A stretch of 64,000 nucleotides of DNA from Haemaphysalis longicornis (taxonomy: Eukaryota; Arthropoda; Arachnida; Ixodida; Ixodidae). This document shows, piece by piece, positions 44,340 to 55,279 of the stretch; position 1 is the first letter of the stretch, and the number at the start of each line of letters is the position of its first letter. The DNA is taken from NCBI GenBank assembly GCA_013339765.2, contig CM023450.1, positions 192,855,807 to 192,919,806 of the forward strand. The letters run 5' to 3'. Both the position numbers and the translations under genes were made by a program. The notes under the pieces are model-generated. The model had not been told where the DNA came from and did not search any database. It saw only the letters and a list, made by a program, of their open reading frames with translations.

Positions 44340-44755
44340 TTCCACTCATGCTGTACTCACTCAAACTCATACTCAAAAAGCGCGTCTGTTCTCAAAATAA
44401 CTTGTGCTCACTCATCACAGACGCATTTGTAATAGCACTCCCTTGTAGTAAAACTCATTTGCTCTCACGAGTACCTGTACTCAATCTGTACTCATAAGGG
44501 CTGAATTCGTGCCTACTCGCTTGAACTCATACTCAATATGTGCTTTCTTGTACTCATAAATAAATTGTACTCATTTCTACTCAACTAATCTGTACTCACG
44601 AGTAAAAGTACTCAATTTCTACATAGAAGTACTCAATCTCTACTCATGAGTACTCCTTGTGTAATCATGAGTACTCAGTCTGTAATAATGAGTGATGCGA
44701 CTCAATCTACTCATGAGTTCTCAGTTTGTACTCACGAGTACTCACCTTCTCTGTA
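44340..44755. repeat. E2 array (homologous to E1 right array)
   Basis: TACTCATGAGTA-type repeats on the CATAGGTCGCCATG side. The flanking words TGCTGTACTCACTCAAACTC and CTCAAAAAGCGCGTCTG match the E1 right end in reverse complement. Confidence 0.9.
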
Positions 44756-45144
44756 CTGTTAGGTCTAAGCTAGCTAGTGGCTCAAATAAAACACTAAATA
44801 TAAAAAGATAAATGTTTAGTTGAGTAGAAAAACCGAGGGCACATATAAATGACGACAGACGACCACGGCAAGAAAATGTCTGACGCGGTGCACTGTCGTA
44901 GGGTGACTCACCGCGCGACGGCAAGTACACGTGATAGAGCGAAATGGAACGCAAGCACTCGCGTTGCGTCTTGCGTCTCCTGCTGTTATTTATTTATTTA
45001 TTTATTTATTATTTATTTGTTTATTTACAATACTGCTAGCCTTTGCGGGCTGTAGCAGGTATAAGAGGTGAACCGGTGCACAATACACAGTGTCAGACAA
45101 AAAACAAGTCCAGCCATCATTGAAAGTCCCATGAGGATCTACAA

Positions 45145-45740
45145 CCTGTAAACACGCCGCGAGGAAGCGCATTCCAATCAACAATAGAACGCACCAGAAA
45201 AGAAACCTTAAATACTTCCACCCGTGGTACATAAGCCTGAACAACAAATGAGTGTTTTGTACAAGGCGCCACTCATCCTTGGGGGCGGAGGTATACTCCG
45301 GGATCCAGTTCATAGTTTTTATGATGCAGGTCATAAATTCATTTTAAACGAGCTATTTTCCCACGTTTAGCTAATGATTGAAGGTCAGCCCAACTAAGCA
45401 AAAGTGATACAGACTGTGTTCTCCTGTAATTTGAATAAATAAACCTCGCCGCTAATCTTTGTACACGTTCCAGTTTGTTAATTTCAATTTTAGTATGCGG
45501 ATTCCAGATGGTATCTGCGTACTCCAGCGTTGCCCTAACAATCGTCTTATAGACCAACAATTTAACAGAGGGTGTTGCATTTCTGAGTTTCCTTCTCCGA
45601 AAACCCAGCTCTCGCTTCACCGGTCCATTAATGTTGTCAATATATATTGGCTTGCCCCACTTTAATTTGCTGGATAGAGTAACACCTAAGTATTTACAAA
45701 CAGTCGAACTATTAATTTCTCTATTGCTTATTTTGTATTT
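45145..45740 (-). pseudogene. LINE ORF2 C-terminal part
   Basis: Frame 45,339-45,620 reads LGFRRRKLRNATPSVKLLVY, TLEYADTIWNPHTKIEI, LERVQRLAARFIYSNYRR and LLLSWADLQSLAKRGKIARL, the conserved end of CR1/L2-group ORF2. Just upstream the frame gives ISNREINSSTVCKYLGVTLS, and downstream FLVRSIVDWNALP. These form the region after the RT palm. A stop separates the last block. Confidence 0.85.
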
Positions 45741-45759
45741 ATAGTTTAGGGGGTTTTTT

Positions 45760-46480
45760 ATTTGAAATTGTCATGCAAACAGTTTTATCGAAACTACTTT
45801 CATGTCCCATTTTTGACACCAGTTATCAATACATCGGAGAGCATCATTGAGGAGCATTTGATCACAAGCACTTTTCACATGACAAAATAAGAGGACAATC
45901 CTCGGCATATAACCTTACATCAACAAAAGAGGAACAACCAGTCGCAATATCATTCAGGTAAATAAAAAGAGTCAAGGTCCTAATAAAAAGCCTTGTGGTC
46001 ACCACCGGAGGATACGCTTAAAAGATATAACGTGCGCCGGTTATTTCAGCAAAACTGTAACCTATTGCGCAAGTAAGCCTCAACCCATCTTACAATTGCA
46101 GAAACAATACCAAGATTTCAACATTTTTTTAATACGTTTCTTGTGACATCCTCTATCAAAGGCCTTAGAGGAATGAATTGCTGTCACATCGACTTGTTCT
46201 TTTGAGTTCATCGCAGTAGCGAAAGCATGAATGGTTTCAAAGAGCTAAGGACGCTTGTAAAGGCCTTTTCTAAAACCGTGTTGCTTATTATAAAGCAGAA
46301 TATTGTTTTTCTATATATTAAAATAAATATTTTGAAATTATATGTTCTATAACGTTGCAAGACGTACATGTGATAGAAATTGGGCGGTAATTACAAACAT
46401 TAAGGCCGTCACCAGCTTTGAAAACGGGCCCAACTCTTGCCAATAACCAATCATTCGGGACAGCGGCAGTACACAAAGAT
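45760..46480 (-). pseudogene. LINE reverse transcriptase relic
   Basis: Minus-strand translation in shifting frames gives short RT-like pieces, for example IVSAIVRWVEAYLRNRLQFC, in the position expected between endonuclease and ORF2 C-terminus. Heavily decayed; the YADD box is not intact. Confidence 0.5.
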
Positions 46481-47529
46481 AAATTAAAAATTTACCTAAA
46501 ACTAGAAACCCAATCAGAGTAGAGCCTCAAAAATCAAAAATTCGTTGGAAATCATACGGAACAGGTGAATTTTATGACCCAATTCAAGCAGTAATGCCGG
46601 TACGCCCTCTTCAGATACGGTAAGAAGAATGGCACTAGTATAATCGAACGTGCGGCCTTTTTTGAATCATTCATACTTGGAGAAAAACAGTACCGAAGTA
46701 ATGATAGAGTGCTTCATCAATCTGAATCGGTTCGCTATAGGAGGTCCCGTTTATAGAAAACCAGGTTATTTCAGACTGAGAACAGGAGACCTACCGTCAA
46801 AAGTTCTGGGGATATTTGGTTATGGATTCCGCCAATATATTAGTTAGAAAATTGCTTTTAGCTTTCTCTATTTCCCTTCGTACCTGAGCACTAATGTGAG
46901 CAATAACAGGACAAATTTCTAGATATTTTCTGATGGGCGCGATGTAGCCGACGTTTTAGGTGATTGATACTTTGGGAATCTAGGGGTTGGCTTTAGGCAT
47001 TCGGTTTTCTCTTTGTGGGGCAAAACGCGACAGAAAATAGTTTTAACTACCCTCTTAAGTATTCCCACAGGTCATTTGCATGATCCGTAGCCGAGATAGC
47101 GTCACAAGTCATTCTAAGGAAACCAAGAATTGAGGTATCATCTGCTGCCTGAAAATTGTATACATTTACTCTGGTTATTTTTTCTAATTTATATTTTGGT
47201 TTAAGAGTTGCTGCAACCACCTATGATCCGAGATTCCATCCTCGATACGTATGTTCGTAATCAACACTTCCTGTGATAAAATATTACGTCCAACAATGCC
47301 TCGGTTTGTCCTTGAACCAGATCGTACTTCATCTATATGTCAAGCATGTCTTCTGCAAGGGGCCTGTTCAGCGGACCAGCACCTCGTGCATTACAGTGAA
47401 CACCTGGAAATAAAATCGCCTGTGTATATAATCGCTTCGTTTGTTTGTCATTGTTAGCAAGTAGTCATCCAATTTCTAAAAAAATCAACTTGAGTACCTG
47501 GGGGCTATAGAGAGCTCCTCTAAGTAACG

Positions 47530-47860
47530 TTATATCTCCCATAAGAATTTGCACGACCCGTTCTCACAGTCTTTAATGGGCAGCAATAATTCATACCGAA
47601 GCGTTTTGTTAATCCGTAAAGCAACGCCCCTGCCTCGGGTTAGTCTGCCATTGCGCACTACATGAAAAGGAATTGGAACAACATCCGTATCTGCAATATC
47701 TTTTTTCAGCAAAGTCTCTGTTACAGCCACGAAGCCAGGGTCATAAATTTGTGTCAACGATTCTAGTTCCTCTGCTTTGTTCCAAACGCTTCCTGCATTC
47801 ACGTTTATCAGCCTTATGTCATACTGCTTCTTTTGTCAGTCCGGGCGACGTGCTTCGCTT
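47530..47860 (-). pseudogene. LINE endonuclease N-terminal part
   Basis: The frame reads NAGSVWNKAEELESL, PGFVAVTETLL and LTRGRGVALRINKTL. These correspond to N.RS..NK..EL, the ITETWL motif with its catalytic Glu, and the G.G(V)A..I block of apurinic-like LINE endonucleases. The frame is lost after about 90 codons. Confidence 0.8.
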
Positions 47861-48479
47861 TGAGCATTCTTAACTCTAATGCGTGTATGTGGAACGGGAA
47901 TCCCACGTGTAAGCAACGTCGTCGTTGTATAGCTTATCACGAACAAGCTTCACCTTCGCACCATTACGCTTATTGTCCCAAGGGCCGAGCGCCAAAGGGA
48001 TTTTCTTTTTTCTAACGCTTTTTTTTAGTACTCGTCGAAGACACTGATATTCGTACCTTTCAATTTTTCGCAGCTCTGAAATATGGCCATCTTTTCATTG
48101 TAGTCGTAGAACCTTACAAAACTAGTCTGTCCTATTTGCTTTTCTACTTGCCAATGGGGTGAATTCTTTCTACTGAGGACACTAACACCAAGGCGCGGTG
48201 AGAATATGTTTTAATACTTTCTCCTCAATGTCCTATCGTGTCTTCTTATTAGTTTCAGTGACACCAAAAATAAGATTATTTCTTCGAGCCCCTGTCTTCC
48301 AATTCGTTTACCCTTACTTGCTGTTGTTCAATCCGTGCGCTGGAGGGATTTCAACAGCAATGTCAAGGTTATTTATCTTAACAGCATATTCAGACATTGG
48401 GTTCCAATTCTTTCTGTCTGAGTTACCCTAGCCTCTATTTGAGTTTGGCCCAAACTTCGACGCAAACAACGAAGTTTGG

Positions 48480-49900
48480 GCCGTGTCAGGATCTCGGGGT
48501 CCACGAGGCTTCTCTGGCACGACGGGGCCGTAAATTGCAATTTTCCGCATGTCTTTGGGCGGCAGCTTTTGTCGTCCGTTTTCGTTTCTCGGCGCAAGGA
48601 CATTCTCCGAATCGTGTTCGGAATCCGCATTGTGCCTGCCTTCAAGGCATAATCAAAAGTCCGGCGTCCATTGACGTCCGTTCGTATTCTGATCACTGTC
48701 CCGCTTATTCACAGTTGCTCGACGCTTTGTTCTAGGATACTAGGAACTTCTTTAGGAGTGCGTCCATCTCCATGAGATTAAGTGAATTTAACATCGGCTT
48801 GATTTTTTCGCTTACCGTGGAATTCCCATCGTCGGACTAGAGCTTAACAGCTTTAACGGCGTTGCCTTACTCACTTCGCTTCCGTCGGCGGTTTGGTTCG
48901 TGAAGCTCGTTGCGTGATAAATGCATGTGGGAGCGTAGGCAACCGTTTTGTTCGGTGCCGAGCTGCGGTGCGCAGGGATGGCATAGTTCGCCACGCAGAG
49001 GACGTTGCTTTGGTTGAGGTGCGTTGCATATGGTGTGAGAAGCCGTTTGTCTTTTCGTTTAGCATGCGGTAGTATGACGTTGTCCTAGGGTGGTGTGGCT
49101 GATCGGTAAAAATAGTTGCGGCTCCATTCTCGCTTTTGCCGTGGCTGCCTTGGAAGTGAGGCCGTTTGGTGGGGAAGCGGGCGAAGTTCGTCTTGTCCCT
49201 TCGGTACCACATTCCTTTGCGTCGTAACCATCACTTCGTCGGTAGGCCATTCGATGCATTTGTCTGGATCGGGTTCCTTCGTTGTCGTTCTTACCGTGTC
49301 CGTGGCCGTCGTTTTTTCCCACGTTGTTTCGAGAATGGCTGATGTCGGCATCACCTCCTTGTACAAGCAGGCTCGACACATCCTCCCTTCGTTCTGAGTC
49401 TGCTTGCTCGTTGCTTGTGTCCTCCTGTACAAAATGGTGTGTGTGTGTTGGGTGAGCCTCAATCGGAGTTGCGGGGGGCGGGGGGTTTTGTTCGTTCCTG
49501 TTCGGACATGCCGCACGCACTGGCCGTGGTCGCTGCTCGTTAACGGCACTTACCTGCATCAAGTGGTCATGTTCTCGTGGGCTGGACTCGGGTCGGGGCG
49601 GGGTTCCGGAGAGCTAGAATGTTCCCGTAGGGTTGAAACCGCCACTGCACTGGGTCTTTGTTGCTTGCTTGCGAGGTTGATATCTGCCGTTTGTGGCTAT
49701 AGCTGAGCATAGTCCGGATAGCAGCAGCGGGAAGCGGGACGGATGTCGCGAATAGGCGTTTTTATCGTGTGGTGCTGGCTTGGTCCCGTTCCGTGCGCTT
49801 GTTTGCCGTGTTTCACCATAGTGCAGCATCCACCGGTCCTCGATGAATGTCGTTCGTCATCTCTGGTGCGTTTAGTTCGCTGTGCGTCTGATTTCGCAAG
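48480..49900 (-). pseudogene. E2 counterpart of E1 ORFs (decayed)
   Basis: Homologous to E1 about 40,330-41,760. Pieces on the minus strand match E1 peptides in several frames (TNDIHRGPVD, SLPRQPRQKREWSRN, NYAIPAHRSS, YAPTCIYHATSFTN). Frames of 154-167 codons exist but are shifted relative to E1. A strong splice-donor-like word, ATGCAGGTAAGTG, lies at 49,545-49,557 (minus). Confidence 0.5.
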
Positions 49901-49904
49901 AAAA

Positions 49905-50745
49905 TTTCTGCGAATCAGCTCATCGAAATTTCATGGAAAGACGATAGTCTTCTACAGTCCCTGCCACGTAACGTCGCTTGCTTCGGGCAGAGCGCGTGGC
50001 ACTATATTGAGACTTACGCTTTGGCTTCCGCCCCGTGAGGAGCTTTAAAAAAATATGAAGAAAAACTAACGAGCGCACTTGAGCTTGCGCCTTGTGGGGA
50101 CTGCCCGACGTCGTCCAGATTGATCTTCGGGAACACTGTCCAGCGTTTGTGGCGTCATCTCTGGCGTTGTCATTATCTTGCCAGTTCATGTGCGTTCGCG
50201 CCTGTAGTGGGAAGCATAAGGGCCGAGTTTGTGCTACAGATTACGAGTTCGCGAAGCCGGTGGGCGTAGGTCCTAGCGCGTACTAACGGGTTCCACTTCG
50301 GGAAAGATGTGAAAGGCTGCGCACAAAACTATCCCAGTCTGCCAGTCAAGGAAAACTTCCTTCGGCAAGTTCTAAAATTCATGTGAGCCGCAATGGTCGG
50401 GCGCCCTTCCAACAGAGACGGGTCGCAAGCTCTGTTGTTTCTGCAACCTTGCACCACTAGTGCATTCTCTGCCAATTTTTCGTGTTCGTCGTTTAAATAC
50501 TGGCTACAACGTGTTGTCTGTTTGCGATCACAAAAGTTACAACCAAGTCTATACTTCATTTAAGGAACAGTGCGAATATCGCTACCGTATTTATTCTTGG
50601 GTTCGAATATCCCTAATGTCTCATTTTAGATGAATAATGCTCTTAAAACGAAAACGTGGTACCACATTTTATAGGTTGGGAATATTTTGCCCATATGAAG
50701 CGCTCGTTGTAGAATACTTTCAACTTTCGGCCAGGCGGCAGGATC
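49905..50745 (-). other. E2-specific segment replacing the SAP region
   Basis: Occupies the place of E1 39,165-40,320 but shows no clear similarity to it. The minus frame 50,329-50,559 (76 codons) starts MKYRLGCNFCDRKQTTRC and has a Cys-x2-Cys pair but no identified zinc domain. Confidence 0.4.
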
Positions 50746-50879
50746 GCAGGACAGAGTTAGCCAGTTGTAGAGAGTGAATATAATATAGATAAAGCTACTG
50801 GCCGACGACCCCTGCAGTTCCCATGTATACTGCGTGACCTGACATTAGGATGCAATAATAAGTTATCTTTACGACACAG

Positions 50880-50892
50880 ACATACACAGACA

Positions 50893-50930
<38 letters not shown>

Positions 50931-50935
50931 GCAGC

Positions 50936-50992
<57 letters not shown>

Positions 50993-51006
50993 GGCAGACA
51001 GACAAG
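50880..51006. repeat. CAGA/CAGG microsatellite in E2
   Basis: About 125 bases of GCAGG then ACAGAC repeats. E1 has only a few TCTG units at the matching place, so this is an expansion within E2. It makes the artefactual Cys-Leu-Ser-Val frames. Confidence 0.95.
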
Positions 51007-51339
51007 TAGGCGAGCACGCGAGAAGCCAAAGAGGGAGGTCCTGCCGCCAGAGAGAGCCATGAGAGAGGCGCAATGCGTCGTTCTGTTTATTTTCGTTAGC
51101 AGCCCAGGAGAAACCCGCACGTGTCTGACTTAAACCACTAAGTTTTGTATGCGTGTGTCTGTTGGGCCAGCGCGCCCAACACAAATTCGCTGCACCAGGC
51201 GACGCGCTAAGGCGGGCCTATCCGCGCCTCGGTCAAACCGCCCGCGGCAGACGTGCCGCAACTTGGGGTAAAACGGCGCCTCTGAGTCTGCTCTCCTTTT
51301 CCCTCCGCTATGGCTGGGCCGAATCAGACCTGGGAGGAA

Positions 51340-51730
51340 CTTCCCGCGGCAGACACGCAGCAAGTCTCGCCTCGAGACGGCGCCGCTGAGTCGCCTTCTC
51401 TTTGCCTGTCGGGGAGGTTCGGCCGACGCAATCGCTTCTCCTATATTAACCGGATCCAAACTGCGGCCAGTGATAGTCCTGATTGGAGGGATTCCAACTG
51501 CTCGCGGCTTCAACGGAACCTCGGTGGTATAAATGCAGCTCAAAGCAGCGGCAGGGTGGTGGCATCTCACCGGATGCACTGAGTTGAGAAGTGCTACCGC
51601 CATAGTGCGAATCATGTAACGCTCTTGAATCTTCCCGCGGCAGACACGCAGCAAGTCCCACCTCGAGACGGCGCAGCTGAGTCGCCTTCCGTTTCCCTGT
51701 CGTGGAGGCTCGTCTGACGCAATCAATCGC
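51340..51730. repeat. Direct duplication within E2
   Basis: About 95 bases from CCCGCGGCAGACACGCAGC recur 296 bases later (51,347 and 51,643), each continuing through CTCGAGACGGCGC and CTGAGTCGCCTTC to GACGCAATC. Confidence 0.75.
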
Positions 51731-52255
51731 TGTCAGCTTCATCAGTGCTGAGCGAGATAAGAGCTGCAGATTTACACTGTGCAATTAACGAACGAAAACC
51801 AACACGGTAACTTCGATTCATTATTATCGTATATATGCAGCATCAAATCACCATCGGCTCGATAACTTCGTCGCTCTGCTCTCCGGTGTGTCAAAAGCGG
51901 GCTGAGCAGGGCAACGTCGCAACAGAGGAGACTGAGCTGCGATGACCCTGTCCCAACAGTGCTTGTGTGTGTGTTTGGGGGGGAGGGGACGAGCGTACGC
52001 GGAGCAGCTATCGCGCGCAGTCGACGGTCGCAGTGCACCCAGTTGCCGCCGCTGCTGGGCAGCCGTTACAGCACTGTCCAACTGTCTGGCCGTGCTTTGT
52101 GTATTCTCGAAAACAACGTTCGTAGGCGAGTTTTTCGGAGGCGTGCTACCTTCCACTGACGTTACAGTAGTTCCCGTGTTGGTGTTAGTTCGTTAATTGC
52201 ACAGTGTAAATCTGCAGCTCTTATCTGGCTCCGCACTGATGAAGCTGAGAGCGAT
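51728..52255. repeat. Inverted duplication within E2
   Basis: The segment with GATAAGAGCTGCAGATTTAC (51,757) is repeated in opposite orientation at about 52,172-52,255, with arms of roughly 85 bases. E1 has a single copy near 37,830-37,895. Confidence 0.75.
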
Positions 52256-53236
52256 CGAACAAAAAGTGCGGTGGCGTCATTTATGTGGCAGCCACATATT
52301 TTACAAGACGTTCCAAGACGCCAGCTTAAGTGAAAACCCCGGCGTTTGGCGTTGGCATTCATAATATAAAAACGGCACCTTCACGAGGCCTTCCACAGCG
52401 CGATTTAAACTCGGTAGTAGTATCTAGGAAGGGGTGGTCGCCCTGCCAGTAAAGAAAAGATGAAGGTTGGGGACCACCTAAACTCACTGTTTTCGTCGGC
52501 TTCCTCATTACACGGGGGCATAAAAAAGCGGTGCTTCGTGTAGGAGAGAGATCAAAGCCATTCAAAAGCAAAACGTTCCTCCAGCAGCAAGATACCAGAG
52601 CTCTTGAACAATACGAGAAGATACAAGGCATCACACGCATTCAGCTGGAATTATTTTGTCCGATTCACAACCCAAAATGAGTTTTGGTGCACTCGGATGT
52701 TCGATTTTCGTTGCAGGGGAAAATTCCACTGACGTACCTGCACGGTGATGCTTCATGTTTATTTGTAAAGGGCACTGCACGAGACCGCAGCCCTAGTGAA
52801 CCCGAGTGAAAACTTTCAAAACGGGAGCCTAATAAAACCAGATTGCAGCACGTACATCAGCAAAACTATCGCTTGAATGAGCAGAGCAGAATGGTGTGGA
52901 CAATTTCGGTGTCACGTACCATGCAGCCGATTTACACGAAGCACGTTAATTATTCAAGACTTTTTAAATGAGCAGTTCGGTTCGCGAAACGACTACACAG
53001 CACGACGTTCGTACAGGAAAACTGCTTAAGACCGAGAAAAAGCGGCTTCAGTATGCCTAGTGTATGCATTGCTAGCAGCCTCCACCTCCTTCCCTCTAAA
53101 CAACTTGAATTGAGCAAGCGCAACGACGCCGCCACGCGCGTCCAGGCCCCGTAAACAAACATAACTGCGGCAATCAAAATGTGCTGTAGGACCAGAGCAA
53201 CTGCGGTAGCGTTGCCCGCCCGGCCTTCACGCTATC

Positions 53237-53955
53237 TTTTTAGATGCGGAGCATCTTATAGTTTGGGCATGTCCCGCGTCGGCGTCCGCACTCACATTGC
53301 GCATATGCAACTCGCCTCCTTCTCTCTCTCCCACAGCTTCGCGATACTCCCGCCACTTCTTCTCTCGTACCAGCTGCGTGCACTTCGCTTTCGTTTCTCG
53401 CGCGTTCTCGCTTCTGCTTTCACGGCGCATGCTCGGCACTCGCGCATCTCTCTTCCTCTCGGCTCCTCTCCTTCAACCTTGAATGTAAATCGGGTAGCGC
53501 GCTGCGCGCGTTCAGTTCAGCGCTTGCTGCGGTTGACTCCACTTCACTCCGTTCTTCCGATGAAGTGTGATGGAACCAACAGTCCCGTCAGTTAGTGGGT
53601 TGGCGCAAGCAAGCGCCAGCACCACCCCGCAGATTAACAGCAACGCTACGTCAACTGAAGACAAAGCTGCGCCGCGAAGGGCACGCGACGCTGAGCGCAA
53701 ACGCTTGAAGCGAGTGGCGGACCCTGAGCTTCGTCGGCGCGAATCCTCGGCGCTTGCGCATCTCTTCTCCTCTCGTCTCCTCTCCTTCAGCCTTGAATGT
53801 AAATCGGGTAGCGCGCTGCCCGCGTTCAGTTCAGCGCTTGCTGCGGTTGACTCCACTTCACTCCATTCTTCCGAAGAAGTTATACGAACACAACGGAAAC
53901 ACAACGGAACCCCGAGATGCTCCGCCTCTACTCAGCGTTCCCTTCGGGAAGATGG
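53237..53955. mobile_element. Element with palindromic ends (copy B), inserted in E2
   Basis: Left end palindrome GATGCGGAGCATC (53,243-53,255); right end GAGATGCTCCGCCTC (53,914-53,928) followed by TACTCAGCGTTCCCTTCGG, as in copy A at 21,940. E1 lacks it: GCGGCCGCAGTTG and GGAAAAAGGAGG are adjacent there (36,838-36,874). The interior has a direct repeat of about 110 bases (53,465 and 53,778, words TTGAATGTAAATCGGGTAGC). Confidence 0.65.
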
Positions 53956-53983
53956 GGCTATTTTTTTTTCCTTTTTACCATGA
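53567..53983 (+). CDS. Small ORF in palindrome-ended element, unknown
   Basis: Open frame of 138 codons; the first Met codons give MMEPTVPSVSG. Residues about 36-60 are strongly basic and repetitive (RRARDAERKRLKRVADPELR), recalling the short A-x-x-K/R-R-x-R-x-x-DPEL repeats that I associate with tick repeat-encoded proteins. It extends beyond the element's right end, and part lies in the duplicated non-coding-like block, so it may not be translated. Confidence 0.2.
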   Translation: MMEPTVPSVSGLAQASASTTPQINSNATSTEDKAAPRRARDAERKRLKRVADPELRRRESSALAHLFSSRLLSFSLECKSGSALPAFSSALAAVDSTSLHSSEEVIRTQRKHNGTPRCSASTQRSLREDGAIFFSFLP

Positions 53984-54169
53984 CCCAGTAGTGGCGACCG
54001 CCAAAAAATGCTAACAGCGTGCCAAACAGGGACCGGGAATTGAGAAAGGCACAGTTTTCGTTGTTTGATTTTGGCATCCTTGAGAGTTAAGTGGCAAAGC
54101 TGCAATGCTAAATGTTTACAATTCGTACACGCGCGTCCAAACTCGAATTCGTGACAAAACTTGTTTGCA

Positions 54170-54525
54170 CTACTCTACTCACGAGTGCATGTACTCGCGA
54201 GGGCAAGCACTGGCAAATACAGTACTCATGAGTAATATATTATGAGTACTGTGCACTCATGAGTAATGTGTACTCACGAGTACTGTACTCATGAGTACTC
54301 ATACTCATGAGTACTGTGTATTCAAAGTACTGTAGCCAAGAGTACTCATACTTATAGGTACTGTACTCATGAGTACATTTCCCGCGAGTGCTGCACATAC
54401 GCATGTACGCACTCGTTATCGTACTCACTTGTTGTAATCTGGGTGTGTACTCACTCATCGCCGTACTCACTCGTGAGGTTGAGTACATATGAGCAAAATT
54501 GGCTTTACTCACGAGTGAGTACGCT
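54170..54525. repeat. E2 array (homologous to E1 left array)
   Basis: TACTCATGAGTA and CTCACGAGTGAGTACG repeats ending at the element terminus. This is the reverse complement of the E1 left end. Confidence 0.9.
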
Positions 54526-54544
54526 GACCTATGAGTCTGTCACA

Positions 54545-55240
54545 CTGGTATTTCACTGATTGTCATTCCGCATAATAATTGGACCACCTCGAGACCATTT
54601 GTTTTCTTTCCTGAACTATGACATCTTCTAGTCTAGTTTTTTCATCTGTTACCAGAAGCGCGTTTTCTGTCTATGTGCTACTCCGATCTTTATTCGGTCT
54701 ATGGCTAGTTCAACCCCCTTAGGTTTCTCTTAGGTTGTTTAGTAAGGCGCCAATTTTCCGATCTATATGTCGTCATCTCTCATTTATTCCTGAACATGGC
54801 GCTCAAATTCCTCCATGGCTGACAGCCCGGAACATTTCGTCCGCAGGCTTTCACATCTCTCACTTACCATACCACGTCAACACGCGATCAAACCCACGGC
54901 AAAGCCCAAACCAACGCCCGCACTTCGAACCCAAAGGAGATGCTGTGCGCTTGAAACGTGGTTATAGTTCAATTTTAATTAAACAAAATGTTGCATAAAA
55001 AGACTGCCATCTCCACGAAGTGAATTATGATGAGAAGGACGAAGCTATAAATGCTTATCGGTAAAACCGTGCAACATTCGCTACACCTCATATAAAGACT
55101 TTGACACGTTGTTATAGGTCTATTTGACGGGGCGCACCATCTGGTGAGTAAAGGATATAAGGCGCGTTCGTAGCCATGCTCGCGTCTTGGTTTGTAGCGC
55201 AGTGGAAGAGCGCCACGTACCTTCCGTCACGGGCCAGAGA
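54545..55240. other. Intergenic DNA right of E2
   Basis: The first about 150 bases probably continue the old repeat split by E2. Otherwise nothing recognised. Confidence 0.35.
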
Positions 55241-55255
55241 GTCATGCAATCAAAA
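55192..55255 (+). repeat. tRNA-like fragment
   Basis: TTTGTAGCGCAGTGGAAGAG fits a Pol III A box and D arm. A degenerate B-box-like GAGTCATGCAATC lies about 45 bases on. Probably a SINE or tRNA relic. Confidence 0.25.
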
Positions 55256-55279
55256 TCGGGCGCCGCGCTTCCAGACCAC

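Larger units (their letters stand above)
44988..48475 (-). mobile_element. CR1/L2-group LINE inserted in E2
   Basis: About 3.5 kb that interrupts the E2 segment matching E1 about 41,750-41,785. On the minus strand it has an endonuclease start (47,802 downward), reverse transcriptase relics (about 46,000-45,700), the ORF2 C-terminus (45,620-45,150) and a (TAAA)n tail at 44,990-45,025. Frameshifts and stops are scattered, so it is inactive. At its 5' edge (48,447-48,482) lies a short hairpin, GGCCCAAACTTCG and its complement. Confidence 0.8.
44291..54533 (-). mobile_element. Element E2: inverted second copy of E1
   Basis: Ends CATAGGTCG (44,291) and GACCTATG (to 54,533) correspond to the right and left ends of E1, and the interior matches E1 block by block in reverse order. 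It is 10.2 kb because of later events: a LINE at about 44,988-48,475, a palindrome-ended element at 53,237-53,955, an inverted duplication at 51,728-52,255, a direct duplication and a CAGA expansion. The flanking 8-mers ACTGTGTA and AGTCTGTC agree at 5 of 8 positions, consistent with an older, eroded target duplication. Its ORFs are broken. Confidence 0.85.

Noticed and set aside
50757..51184. Cys-Leu-Ser-Val repeat proteins on the minus strand
   Set aside because: Produced by the CAGA/CAGG microsatellite expanded within E2.
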